From Diabrotica undecimpunctata (lineage: Eukaryota; Arthropoda; Insecta; Coleoptera; Chrysomelidae): a stretch of 64,000 nucleotides of DNA. The position numbers were made by a program, and so were the translations under genes. The DNA is taken from assembly GCF_040954645.1 (NCBI RefSeq), contig NC_092805.1:16642741-16706740 (forward strand). The letters are read 5' to 3'. The notes below the pieces were generated by a model. The model was not told the origin of the DNA. It worked only from the letters and a program-made list of their open reading frames with translations, and did no database searches. Positions within the stretch are counted from its first letter, which is position 1; each line of letters starts with the position of its first letter. This document shows positions 1 through 10,083 of the stretch, piece after piece.

Positions 1-536
1 TGAAGTGTGAAATCTGATAAAAGACTTGGAATCAACTGACCACACCGAAAGCCACAACTCGGAGACACTAAGGTTGGCAAATTGAGTAGAATTAATGTCG
101 GTACATTACGTCTGGTTTAGCAGATTAAGGGAGAAACATGAGACTGTAACGCTTTGGGTATTGTTACATAGGGATGTGGGCGAATTAGTGAATACGGGAC
201 TATTTAGCTCTAATCAAATGTGACAGCTTAAAGACACGTTAGGTCGAAACTTGATGATTACTTTATAAAGAACGAGATTGCAATATAAAAATACCGATTA
301 GTCAAATAAAGACTATATATATGGACCTGAGTATTAGAAGAGCCAAACTCCATTTTCGTTGTTTTGAGTAATAAGCAAGTTTCAGGAAAAGTAAAATGTC
401 AATTTTAAATTTAGGAAAAATAGATTTATAATTACTAATAACGAAATTTCAAGTAAAATGAAACTAGTATTTTTTATTACTAAATATTGTGTTGTCAAAT
501 GTTGAGTAAGTTTGAATTTTGAAGGAGTTTGGTCCT
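1..536. other. AT-rich flank, no gene seen
   Basis: No open frame, RNA gene or repeat is recognisable. If the DUF7869-like gene at 915 belongs to a mobile element, its left end could lie here, but I see no terminal repeat matching the sequence after 2736. Confidence 0.4.
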
Positions 537-729
537 TTAAAAATTAGGAAATAGTAATTTTTCTTGTATTTCTGCCTCTAAAGCAGGATAGTCATCAGCA
601 TCTAATGTTGAGGAACGTTTTAACTGTTTAAAATACGTTTTGTTATGATCACTAATGTACGGCAACAACTGAAGAGCACAGGAATAAAACAAGGAATGTC
701 CATTTTTACAGAAATTAAGATTACTGGCT
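537..729 (-). pseudogene. Coding-like remnant, unknown family
   Basis: The minus strand reads open for about 63 codons, from an in-frame TGA near 730 to a TAA at 537-539. There is no ATG. The peptide looks like real coding sequence: it has a hydrophobic stretch with His and Cys followed by an acidic helix-like tail containing LDADDYPALEAEIQEK. It lies head-to-head with the DUF7869-like gene at 915, separated by about 185 bp, so it might be a terminal exon of a neighbouring gene or a second gene of the same element. I do not recognise the family, and chance open reading is possible. Confidence 0.22.
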
Positions 730-914
730 CAATCTGTTCCAAAATATTGTAACTTTCTCTGGACAGACTATCTGTCGAATACAACAGGAACAGTTCAATG
801 ATGTTTGTTTCGCGCTTAGTGTAGTGTTCATTCTTGCCGCTATGTATTAGCAGGTTTGTGTGTATTAGTAACGTAATAGATACGTAGTATTATAGGTTAT
901 TGTGTTAGTAAAAA

Positions 915-2736
915 ATGAGTAAAAATATTGTATTAAGTTCGAAAAAAAGGCAAAAAACTGGTAGATTACAAGATGTTATGAAGAAGTTAAGACTTTCTTC
1001 TCATGAAATGGGCCCACCATGCCACTGCAAGCGGCTTAAGTGTTTTGATGTGTTGAATGACTTGGAACGGAATAGCATATTGTCTGATTTTAACAATATG
1101 ACATCCATTGATGAGCAGAATAGCTACCTTTGTGGATTAATATCCGTGGTTCCAGTTCAAAGACGCAGAAGTCGGCTGCCCGAAAGAACAGCTTCATACC
1201 ATCAAAGTAGTTTTATTTATAAAATAAGGGTCAGAAGAGATGGAAATATAAAAGAAATGTGTGTTTGTAGCAAAGCTTTTATTAGCATTCATGGAATCAC
1301 TAAAGGTAAATTAGAGCATTTACAAATATCTCTTAAACAAAATGGCCTAACACCAAAAGATATGAGAGGCAAACACAGTGCATTAAGTAATAAGTTATCT
1401 GATGCTTTATACAATAAAGTCTATGAACATATTAAATCTTTTAAGGGAAGGCTTTCCCATTACAGCCTTAAAAAGTCAAAAAAGTTGTACTTACCAGAAA
1501 GCTTTAACATTAAAAAGATGTTCTTAATATTTAAACAACTGTATCCTAATGAAAAAGTTTCGTATGAAACATACAGAATGGTTTTTAATACGAAATTTAA
1601 CATAAGTTTTGGGTATCCACATAGTGACACGTATAGTGTATGTGACAATTTCACTGCAGAAAGAAATAAATTGAATATGCAACGGCATCACGAGGCAGAA
1701 ATAAAGCGATTGGAGGTAGAACACGAATTGCATAAAAGAAAAGCACAATGGTTTTATGATAGAAAGAAGGAAGCTAAAATTAGAGCTAGGACCAATCAAG
1801 ATTTTGCAGCCATTGCGTTGGATTTCCAGAAAAACGTTTCCTTACCCAATGTATCAACCAATGACGTATATTATTGCAGGCAGTTGTCAATGTATTCATT
1901 TAACATTCACGTTTTAGCTTCTGGGAGGTCATTTTTTTATTCTTATCCTGAACATGTTGCTAGGAAAGGATCCAATGAAGTGATCTCTTTTCTTTTTGAT
2001 TTTATAATAAATCACCTTGATAATGATGTTAGAAGTTTGCACATTTTTTGCGATTCTGCTGGAGGGCAGACCAAAAATATCACAATGTTCAGGTTTATGC
2101 ATTTTGTGGTACATCAGGTCAAACGACTTGATTACATCCAAATAACATTTCCCATACGAGGTCACTCGTATTTATTATGTGACAAAAATATGGGATTAAT
2201 AAACCTCAAAACAAGAATGGAGTTGCCGGATGACTGGTACGAGTTGATTCGAGGTTCAAGAAAGAATCCGTTTCCATTTACAGTTATTGAAGTTGAACAA
2301 AATATGGTAAGAAACTGGAACCAGTTTTTGCAACCAGAGTTCACACCAAAATGTTTATTTGCTATTCAACCTGTAAGAGAGATTTTTTGCAAAAAGGAAA
2401 ATTGTCGCCTAATTACTTACCGCACCTCTTATAATGGTCACTGGCTACAAAGCCCCATAACTAAAGCAAACAAGAATAAACCGCAACACCTTCAATTGGC
2501 AGAAAACGAATTTAGACTTCCTTCTGTGAGTTATTCTGGTAAGAATTAATTCATTTTTCTTGGCCTAGGTCAGATTTTAATCATAAGTTTTTGCTTCAGA
2601 TTATCTTCCAATCAACGAAGCCAAGTACCTAGATCTTATGAAACTAAAATGCTTTTGCGAAAACCCAAACGCAGCAAACTTTTTACCACTATTCCTCACC
2701 AAATCAAGCAGAACCAAACAAAAAAAAGTAGTGTAA
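915..2736 (+). CDS. DUF7869-like protein, two exons, possible transposase
   Basis: The frame is open from an ATG at 915 (context aaaaaATGag) to a TAA at 2547. A better model splices at 2539-2599 and adds a 45-residue end, giving 586 codons. Visible features are an N-terminal Cys/His cluster (C36, H37, C38, C43), a charged helical segment around residues 248-290, and a C-terminal region with LDFQ (D303), CDSAGGQTKN (D380) and RGHSYLLCD (H417, D423). This order matches uncharacterised animal proteins I recall as DUF7869. The spaced acidic residues suggest an RNase H-like nuclease fold, as in DNA transposases; that is inference. The spliced tail contains LPINEAKYLDL, which fits the family's C-terminus and is echoed in the locus at 55473. 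No frameshift or internal stop is seen, so the gene is recent or maintained. It may be a transposon gene or a domesticated one. I could not define terminal repeats. Confidence 0.72.
2539..2599 (+). other. Predicted 61-bp intron of the DUF7869-like gene
   Basis: The donor is G|GTAAGA at 2539 and the acceptor is TTTTTGCTTCAG|A ending at 2599, so the intron splits a codon after its first base. Read-through hits a stop three codons past the donor. Splicing instead restores 45 further codons that resemble the end of the related locus at 55473-56768 (here LPINEAK, there LSISVAKKKDL). The length is normal for an insect intron. Confidence 0.65.
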
Positions 2737-2838
2737 AAAACATATACCTACTGGGTATATTTTTAACTGATAAGAGATTTTTGTAACATTTTTATTAAGC
2801 AGATTGTTCAAAAGATGTTTTCATTGTTCCTATAAAAT

Positions 2839-2844
2839 AATAAA
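2839..2844 (+). promoter_or_regulatory. Candidate polyadenylation signal
   Basis: An AATAAA hexamer lies about 100 bp after the spliced stop codon. The site is plausible, but such hexamers are common in AT-rich DNA. Confidence 0.35.
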
Positions 2845-2984
2845 AGTTAAAAACTGCAATATCTCAAAATCTTAATTTGGTGACAATCCTTGTTTTATTC
2901 ATGTGCTCTTCAACTGCATTAAATAATCATATTTTTAGTTGGCTATTGGTAATTGTTGAAGGTTTAAAGGTTTTACCTGTTCAG

Positions 2985-3848
2985 AAAATGTAAGACTATC
3001 TCGATTTCGCATGGATCCCCTTCTGAGATCCACTTTTTTTAAAATCGCCATCATTAGATCTGAGTTGTTCACTTTGAATAATCAAAGTCAGTTTTATACA
3101 AAAACGGATATGGAAGATTTTTTTAAAACTTTGTTTGATTAGCATCTACGGTACCAAATCCATTTCTTCATTTTTTTCTGTGCACTATATCTTTTTTTAA
3201 AGTTTTATCTCCATAATTTAAAAATTCTTCTTGGCCAAAATCAAATAAGCTAAGTTGTTTTTTTTTTGTAAATTGCTTAAATAAAATTTGTCCAGTCATG
3301 TATCGTAACGGCCTCCATATGGGTGTGCCCTGGCTCTCTAAAGTAGTGGTTTATCTTAAATATTGAGTTTATGTCTGGTAGCCCCTTTAAAATCCTGCAG
3401 AACATTGGAGCACCATAAATGTTTCTATTCTGCCCAGACCATGAATCGCTTTAATGTCTTTTGAAGAAATATCCAAAAAAACTTTCTTAAACAAGAAGCT
3501 ATTTCTTGACGTCCACGTCCTGCTATAGTTTCGTTCCATAAAAACAAATCCTTTTATTGCCAATATGATCTGTTTTATGAAGAATTAGATTGTAGACCCA
3601 CAGTTGTCTTTTGTAAAACGATACACCATTTCTCAAGAGGGGGGTCGGCAAACATTTTTCCAAATCAAATGAAACAGTCACATAACTTGGATCTAATTCA
3701 CTTCATTCTTTATCTTTCTTATTATTTTCATAGCAGCTATTTCCAAATGGTTATTTAAATCTTCTTGTTTTATTATAATATGATTTGTAGCATTTGCATG
3801 ATGATGAAAAGCAAGATTAAATTCTTCATTAAATATTTTTCTGTACTG
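2985..3848 (-). pseudogene. Decayed DUF7869-like relative
   Basis: Minus-strand translation across several frames gives an ordered series of family-like motifs. From high to low coordinate these are KIFNEEFNLAFH, VTVSFDLEKCLPTPLL followed by FYKRQLWVYNLILH, a block with HMEA after a GH pair, and a basic tail with KKVDLRRGSMRNRDS. The SFDLEK and GHTHMEA motifs correspond to the LDFQ and RGHSYLLCD positions of the gene at 915, but identity is low, so this is another subfamily. At least four frameshifts or stops are present. The upstream end stops abruptly at 3848, where mariner sequence begins without its outer terminal repeat, so a deletion or recombination probably removed both. Confidence 0.55.
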
Positions 3849-4003
3849 AAATTTGAGGTACACCTATTTTAGTATCCATATTTGATATTTGCAATGTTGC
3901 CAGATTTGCCGTTTCATTATTGGAATCTCCTATTCAATGGGAGTTCAACCATATGTAACACTTATGATTTTATGTAATCTGTAAGGTCTTAAATACATAA
4001 AAC
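3849..4003 (+). repeat. Left inverted repeat of the mariner (partial)
   Basis: Begins at AAATTTGAGGTACACC and matches the reverse complement of the right arm through ATACATAAAAC, with one gap of about 50 bp. It joins decayed DUF7869-like coding sequence directly. Confidence 0.7.
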
Positions 4004-4149
4004 ATTGCCAAATATATAGATTTTAATAAATTTTAATATTTAAATGTAGAATGCGGTGATTTTGACATTTATTCACCATTTACATTATTAACTAAAACTG
4101 ACAGTAGTTGTGTTTCGAAAAGTTCTGCAAGATAAATTGCTTCTCTAAA

Positions 4150-4919
4150 ATGGCTCTTAACGAAAAAGAACGAATTACTATTCTAATGATGAGAGGGTAC
4201 GGTGACAGAAAAAGATCTTATTGTGAAGCAGCCAACTTGTTCAATAATACTTTTCCAAACCGTTCTCCTATTCATAATTATTGTAAGAATCAACTGAAGA
4301 TGACTTCGATCGTAGATTAGAGTTTACTGAGGTAATGATGAATAAAATTGAAAATGATGAAAATTTCGTTAACAGAATATGTTTTTCCGATGAAGCAACG
4401 TTTACACTGTGTGATAGTGTAAATCGACACAATGTAAGGTACTGGAGTGACTTAAATCGGGAGCGACACTGGATGCGTGAAAACCATACTCAAAGACCAC
4501 AAAAATGCATGGTCAGGTATAGTAGGTACTTAGTTAATTGGGCCATTTTTTATCGAAGGAAATTTAACGCCAGGTCAGATAGTTACGAAATGTTACTTAG
4601 AAATAAAATTGTATCTACACTGAAAAACTTGTTTGGGGCCAATTTTAATCAGATATGGTTTCAGCAAGATGGAGCTCCAGCTCATTTTGGTGTAAATGTT
4701 CGGCGTTATTTAGATGAGATATTTCCCGGACGATGGATTGGTAGACGAGGTAGAATTGAATGGCCTCCACGTTCACCTGATTTCAATCCTAAAGATTATT
4801 TTTATTGGAGATACTTGAAAAATTCAGTTTACAAAACTAAACCAGCAAGTCTTGCAGAGCTAAGGCAACAAATTTCTAGACAATCATGGAGAAATGGGGA
4901 GCACATTTTGAACACTTGA
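4150..4919 (+). pseudogene. mariner transposase, internally deleted
   Basis: The probable start is the ATG at 4150 (MALNEKERITILMMRGYGD), the first helix-turn-helix of a mariner transposase. The frame fails near 4310, within what should be the second helix-turn-helix, and resumes at 4335. The catalytic half is well preserved: SDEATF with the first Asp, WFQQDGAPAH with the second, then EWPPRSPDFNPKDYFYW. The combined coding sequence is about 245 residues, against roughly 340 for intact relatives, so part of the DNA-binding region is missing. The enzyme would have cut and pasted its own element at TA sites. Confidence 0.75.
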
Positions 4920-5033
4920 TAAAGTAACCATTATGTTAACAAATGTTGTAATCTATCGATTGTTACGATTTAATGTAGTTGAAAATAGTTAGTATTAAAA
5001 ATTTATTGAGACAATTAGGCGTTGCCAGACTTC

Positions 5034-5310
5034 TGTTTTATGTATTTAAGACCTTTCAGACAACATAAAATCATAATTATTACATATGGTTGAACTCGTA
5101 TTGAATAGGAGATTCCAATAATGACTGAATATATAGGGTGATAAAAAACCAAAGTTACTAGTAATTTAAGAGAAACAGCAAATCTGGCAACATTGCATAT
5201 ATCAAATATGTAATCTCCGTATCCCAAAATAGGTGTACCTCAAATTTTGTAAAATTATGACTAGCAATTTACGAGATAATTGGTCGTTTCCAAATTTTTG
5301 GGCCACTCTG
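5034..5310 (-). repeat. Right inverted repeat of the mariner, complete end
   Basis: This arm keeps the outer end that the left arm lacks. It is about 277 bp long, unusually long for a mariner terminal repeat. Confidence 0.7.

Positions 5311-5391
<81 letters not shown>
5311..5391. repeat. (TA)n microsatellite
   Basis: About 80 bp of almost pure TA. It starts exactly at the mariner end, so the element probably inserted into a TA of this tract. Confidence 0.95.
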
Positions 5392-5395
<4 letters not shown>

Positions 5396-6815
5396 GTGAT
5401 ATCTAGAATTTTAATTTTAAAACTTTACAAAAAATATATATAAAACATTATTAAAATTTTTGATTGATGATTTATATCACACCTTTCAATTTTGTTATCT
5501 CAGGTTTTACTCGCGCTTCAATATCTATACTTTACAGCTGATGGGTTAGGTCCAAAGAATAACGGAATAAAACAACATAATATGATATGAAAATAATGTA
5601 ATAAAATAAACTGATTAAAATACCTTCAAAAATTATTAGCATACAATGTTTATCAAACAAAATTCGTTCTACGTACGTGAACCTTCAATAATGCATGGAT
5701 AATAATTATAATACAACTACAATCTAAGATACAGCTTATTATTCTACATAAACAAATCAAATAATATTCAGTGTCCTTCCTAATGCAATTTTGATATAAC
5801 GATTGTACCAAGAAAATTTGTATGAATTATCCAATTCTCTCCACAGCTCCGTGTCCCCTCTCAGAATAAATTTGATCTCCTTCGACTATCGACAACTTAT
5901 TCACACGTTACTAATATGATATAATATTTTTTAACCCAAAATTCTCAAATTTAATATATAATGAATGTTTCTCCAGTTGAAACGCTTCCTCTGCCTTGAG
6001 TTGTCCAATTCCTTGTTCTATGCAAAATGAACTATCAGTTCTCAGCAGCCTCCTATGTAATTGGCAATATTAAACAAGATATTGCAATTTAGTGTCTTCA
6101 ATGCTCTCCTTCGAATGCACGTACCTTTCCAATGATGCCAGCCTCTTTTCCTCTCGCCAAACTTAATCTCTCGTTCCGAAATAAACAGCGATACGTAGAA
6201 TACAAGTAGGAAAAGTTTACTTACAAATTTGTACCAGATCGGCTACCGTCGGACACAATTACTTCACCAACTCACAACTTATTCTTTATCACTTACTACC
6301 CTTGGATACCACCTCGAAAACCAACCATTCACTTTAAGAAACTGGAACTAACTGACTCTCTCATCTCCTCTATCCATTCATCCAACCTCTCATTATACAC
6401 AACCATCACCACTTTCCAAATTCTCGGCCAATCAGAAATTTGCATACCACTCTCACATGAAATCAGAAATACCTACAAACTTTAGTAATTCATATTATTT
6501 CTACAAGGACACTTAATTTCTACTGGGTATTTACATATTCCGAACAATCATTTATTTATTAACTATTTTTATTGTCCTTTTCATGGCGCAAGTCCGGCTT
6601 ACGGAACACTTTATGGCTTATGGGAAAAAACCATCGTTAACTTCTAGTCAATGTACCCGCACTATTTCACTTATTATATTTATACAAAAGATTATTTATG
6701 ACAAAGATTACCTTTGGTTAATTCCAGGCAGCTCGGAGTATTTTTATTTTCTATAATCTCTGAAATATTGATTTCATCGTACATTTAATATTTTTACCCT
6801 TCAATTTTTAATACC

Positions 6816-6819
<4 letters not shown>
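5392..6819. other. Unrecognised AT-rich stretch
   Basis: No supported gene. Positions 6180-6500 resemble two other places in the window and are listed separately. Confidence 0.4.
6180..6500 (+). repeat. Candidate dispersed repeat, copy 1
   Basis: A C/T-rich strand with AACTAACT, runs of CTCTC and the box GCCAATCAGAAATTT. Similar boxes in the same order occur at 57560-57960 (same strand) and 28010-28260 (opposite strand). The similarity was judged by eye and is weak. It could be an old non-autonomous element. Confidence 0.3.

Positions 6820-6899
<80 letters not shown>
6820..6899. repeat. (TA)n microsatellite
   Basis: About 80 bp of uninterrupted AT dinucleotides between AT-rich flanks. Confidence 0.95.
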
Positions 6900-6903
<4 letters not shown>

Positions 6904-7524
6904 CTAAATTATCTATTAAAGAGATGAAATTCACTGTCTACATAAATTGTTTCCTCGTTTATAAATTGAAACAAAAGAGAAAGTAACATCTAGAATTTCA
7001 ATTTAAAATGGATCGAGACAATCAGTTATAGCCGCCAGTCCCAAGATTGTTTTTAATTATATATGTAAGAAAAATATCTGATATTCACACCGAAGAATAT
7101 TTCAAATTGAAACGGCAATTGCATAATAAATCGTTGAAATAAAAATGAAGTTACGTGGGTACATTGTTATGCTAGCCTATTATTATCGTTAAGTATAGAT
7201 AACAATGTTGCCAATATGGAAAATGTAATATATTGCGAGGTAATTTGATGCAAAAACACAGAAAATAATACTTAATTTTTTAGTTTATTTGCAGTTTGTT
7301 ACACCTACAGTACAGACCAGTCTCACTGCTTTCTATTATATATCTAAATTATGGAAAAGTTATTTGCAAAAGGACTTAAGCTTATATATATGGCAGAAAA
7401 AATATTATACCAATACACCAATCTGAATTGTATGAACACCCTTTCACTGAATTCGTTTTATTGTACGCCTAGTAATAATTTTTTTCTTCCGGCAATCAAG
7501 AATTACTAAAATAAACACACGATT
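6900..7524. other. Unrecognised AT-rich stretch
   Basis: No gene seen. The left half of the mariner relic at 7525 would be expected here but cannot be recognised. Confidence 0.35.
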
Positions 7525-7850
7525 TTTTAACAGGATGGTGCAATATGGTGCAACAGGATTTACTAAGAAGATCGGTCCCCCATCGTCTTATAAGTAAAAA
7601 CAGCGATATTACCTGGCCACCTCGTAGTCCGGACCTCTCCCTATGCGACAACTTTCTTTGGGGTATGTAAAGTTGAAAGTGTTTCAAAGTAACGCTCCAC
7701 GAACTATCAAGTCTTTGAAAGAACGAATACGCGAAGAAGTGGAAGCAATACCTTAAGATATGTTACTCAATGTCGTAAACAGCTTTGTATCACGCCTGCA
7801 AGAATGTTTCCGACAAAATGGGTGCCACCTTTTCAATATCAGCTTCAAAA
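7525..7850 (+). pseudogene. mariner-like transposase relic, C-terminal part
   Basis: A QDGA motif at about 7530 is followed, in another frame, by ITWPPRSPDLSLCDNFLWG and then by a basic helical tail (LKERIREEVEAIP, SFVSRLQECF). These are the second and third catalytic blocks and the C-terminus of a Tc1/mariner transposase. At least two frame changes and several stops are present. The WPPRSPDL-x-CD-x-FLWG block differs from the mariner at 4150, so this is a separate lineage. Confidence 0.6.
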
Positions 7851-8829
7851 TCTAAATATTTCTTAATTTTCACATTAATTTGCATATTTGTACGTTTTTT
7901 TTTTTATTAAATTTAATAAAAAGATATTTTTTCCGTTTTTTTGTTTGTTTGAAATCGTACCGTTTCATCGAATCACCTCGTATTTGGTATATTTGATATA
8001 ATAGTCTTTAATTTCTCAACGAATGGATTACATATGGAGGTCTCGTGTAATGAAGTTGGGAACGAACTCTTGTCACTCGTAGATATATCTGAATGTTGAT
8101 TACATGGAGGCAAATATAGCTGTTTAACAAAGAAATAACGATTTGGAAAGTGGGATTTGAGGATTGTAAAATAGTTAAGAGGTAGAAATTTTTTAAGTTT
8201 ATACAAAAAGTCAGGATAAACCTGAAGTACATTGTAGTTTAAGAATTAAAGTTCTTTCGATTAAAGATATATTTGAATATATTCTCACTTTTGTCCAAAA
8301 TTTATGAAATTGTATCCTTTTGTAAAGGCCTTATTTATCTAATTTTATTTGTTTTCTATTAAGTTCTTTTAGTAAATATCTCTGAACAATAAATATCAAA
8401 GAGTCATTTAAGCTTATTATTCTAGCTTAAATAATGCCGACTTTTAGCTGAGTTTATTTTGCCTTCGCGTCTTTAAACTTCAGCCTACGTCCTTTTCAAC
8501 CATGTGCCTTTTAAGAAAGACAAACAAACTGACCGCTCTTTATGGTTGGCAACACTGGCCGTGAGTGTTAAGAGTTCTGCGTGGTTGGATTCATAAAATA
8601 ATCAGCGTGGCTGAATAGCTTAGGGGATTTAGAAGAGGAAGGATCTTGATTGAATATAGCGACATATGCGGGTGTGTTGTAAACTAAGTCTATGGACGAT
8701 TTATCCTAAGATGAAACCTCAACAATGTCAGACAGTGGCGGAGAAATTACAAAAAATTTATTAGCAAATTTACAAGCATATTATTTGTGCGAAAGTTACC
8801 AGTAAATTCGATATCATAAAGTCGAATTA
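7851..8829. other. Unrecognised stretch after the mariner relic
   Basis: No gene supported. Short open frames are present on the minus strand near 7973-8232, but their composition is not convincing. Confidence 0.35.
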
Positions 8830-9084
8830 AAAAGGAGGTTCTTCTTCTTCTTCTTTTTGTGCCTATTCCTTGCTATATTTTGCAAACTGCTGCTCTGAAA
8901 AGTTTTGTGATTTTTGTGTTGAACCACGTACGTAGATTTTTCAACCAGGAAATCGTTCGCCTTCCTGGTCCTCCCTTTCCTTCTACTTTTCCTTGTAGAA
9001 TTAATTGCAGCAACCCATATCTTTCGCTGTTCCTCATGATGGGACCGAGGTATTCGATTTTTGCTGTTTTTATTGTAGTTATTA

Positions 9085-9373
9085 GGGCCTGCGTAGCGCA
9101 AGCGGTAGGATGCTTGCCTCGCACGCCGGTGGTCCAGAGTTCGAATCCTACCGCCGGCAAAGAACAACTAGACATTTTTAAAAATGTCTATAGGCCCCAG
9201 GTCGACTCAGCCTGAATAAAATGAGTACCTTGGGTAAAACCAGGGGTAATAATAGGCGGTTGAAGCGTAGCACTGGCCATGTTACCTTCCTTGTATACCG
9301 TAGGCCCTAGATATAGCAGACTACCCTGCTATTATCCCAAAGCCGCGAAGCGGTATAAAACGGGAGACTATTA
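9085..9373 (+). mobile_element. tRNA-derived SINE inside a LINE
   Basis: The head is tRNA-like, with an A box (TAGCGCAAGCGG) and a B box (AGTTCGAATCC) at normal spacing and an anticodon-like loop CTCGCAC. A body of about 200 bp unrelated to tRNA follows, then an ATT-rich tail. Perfect 15-bp target duplications ttattgtagttatta lie at 9070-9084 and 9374-9388. The SINE therefore entered the LINE at 8841-9636 after that LINE had inserted. It would be transcribed by RNA polymerase III and moved by a partner LINE, which I cannot name. Confidence 0.85.
9094..9148 (+). promoter_or_regulatory. Internal RNA polymerase III promoter (A and B boxes)
   Basis: The A box is at 9094-9105 and the B box at 9138-9148, both close to the tRNA consensus. 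This is the promoter type expected of a SINE. Confidence 0.7.
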
Positions 9374-9807
9374 TTATTGTAGTTATTAACTTCTTTTTGC
9401 ATTCATAATAAAACGTCCTGTTTAGTAATGTGGTCAGTATAGGATATCTTCAGGATTCGACGATAAAGCCACATATCGAAAGCCTCAATTTTCTTGCAGG
9501 TAGCGTCTGTGAGAGTCCACGACTCAACTCCGTACAACAGTATAGGAAAGATATAACATCGTAGTAACCTGATTTTTATGGGTACTGACAACTCATGGCA
9601 TTTGAATAGCTTAGCCATTTTTTTTAAATGCAGATCAAAAGGAGGTTACAATATTGTTATACTTATATAGAAAAATAATATTAAAGAACTCCGTATCAAT
9701 ACAAATTACTACAAACGATGGTGCATTATATACCTTTTCTTTTACTATTGTGTTTGCTCTTGCTGAATTGATTCTGCTTTTTCTTATTCTTTCATATTTT
9801 AGGATAT

Positions 9808-10083
9808 TGTAACAAAATAACGCATTTTCGACGTACCCCATAATAGTCTATACACGGTGATCGTCACGCGGCGTTAGCAATAGTTACCTTGGCAATCTAT
9901 AACATGCGGCCCAGTAACGAATAGAGATGAACTAATCGAGATGATTCTTAAATAATGTATTTGTATATACGTATAAAAAGTGCTGTTATTATTTTAGTTT
10001 AGTTTAGTTTTTAAGATAATATCGTGTTGTAAATAAATAGTTTATATAAATTAGAACCGCTCGTTTTATTTAAAATCGTTACA
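9808..10083 (+). repeat. Probable 5' LTR of a Ty3/gypsy-type element
   Basis: A 276-bp segment begins TGTAAC and ends GTTACA. It carries a TATA-like box (gtataaaaag, 9971-9980) and, about 60 bp later, AATAAA at 10032-10037, which is the layout of an LTR. It is followed at suitable distance by gag-like sequence. I see no clear primer binding site and no second LTR downstream, so the LTR call rests on structure and position. Confidence 0.5.

Larger units (their letters stand above)
3849..5310 (+). mobile_element. mariner-like element, D-41-D type, left end truncated
   Basis: Long inverted repeats (3849-4003 and 5034-5310) enclose a broken transposase frame. The right end reads, outward to inward, CAGAGTGGCCCAAAAATTTG, a typical mariner terminus, and it is followed by TA at 5311. 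The left repeat lacks the outermost 75 bp or so and about 50 bp internally. The transposase has QQDGAPAH and, 41 residues after that Asp, the Asp of PKDYFYW. This spacing is known from the DD41D (rosa-like) mariner group. The element is inactive: it lacks its left tip and has an internal deletion. Confidence 0.75.
8841..9636 (-). mobile_element. 5'-truncated RTE-like LINE, split by a SINE
   Basis: Only the end of the reverse transcriptase protein remains: LLYGVESWTLTDA, an EAFDMWLYRRILKISY block, then after the SINE a KIEYLG...MRNSERYGLLQLI segment and the typical LQGKVEGKGGPGRRTISWL end. The 3' tail on this strand is (GAA)n. Copies of AAAAGGAGGTT flank it at 8830-8840 and 9637-9647, marking target-primed insertion of a strongly 5'-truncated copy. 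The frame broken by the SINE continues on its other side. Confidence 0.8.

Noticed and set aside
1460..2344. Minus-strand frames inside 915-2549
   Set aside because: They are shadows of the DUF7869-like gene.
9085..9160. A functional tRNA gene
   Set aside because: The tRNA-like head is fused to a 200-bp non-tRNA body with an ATT tail and is bounded by target duplications, so it is a SINE.
8859..9215. 118-codon plus-strand frame
   Set aside because: It runs across a minus-strand LINE and into the SINE, so it is a composite of two insertions and not a gene.
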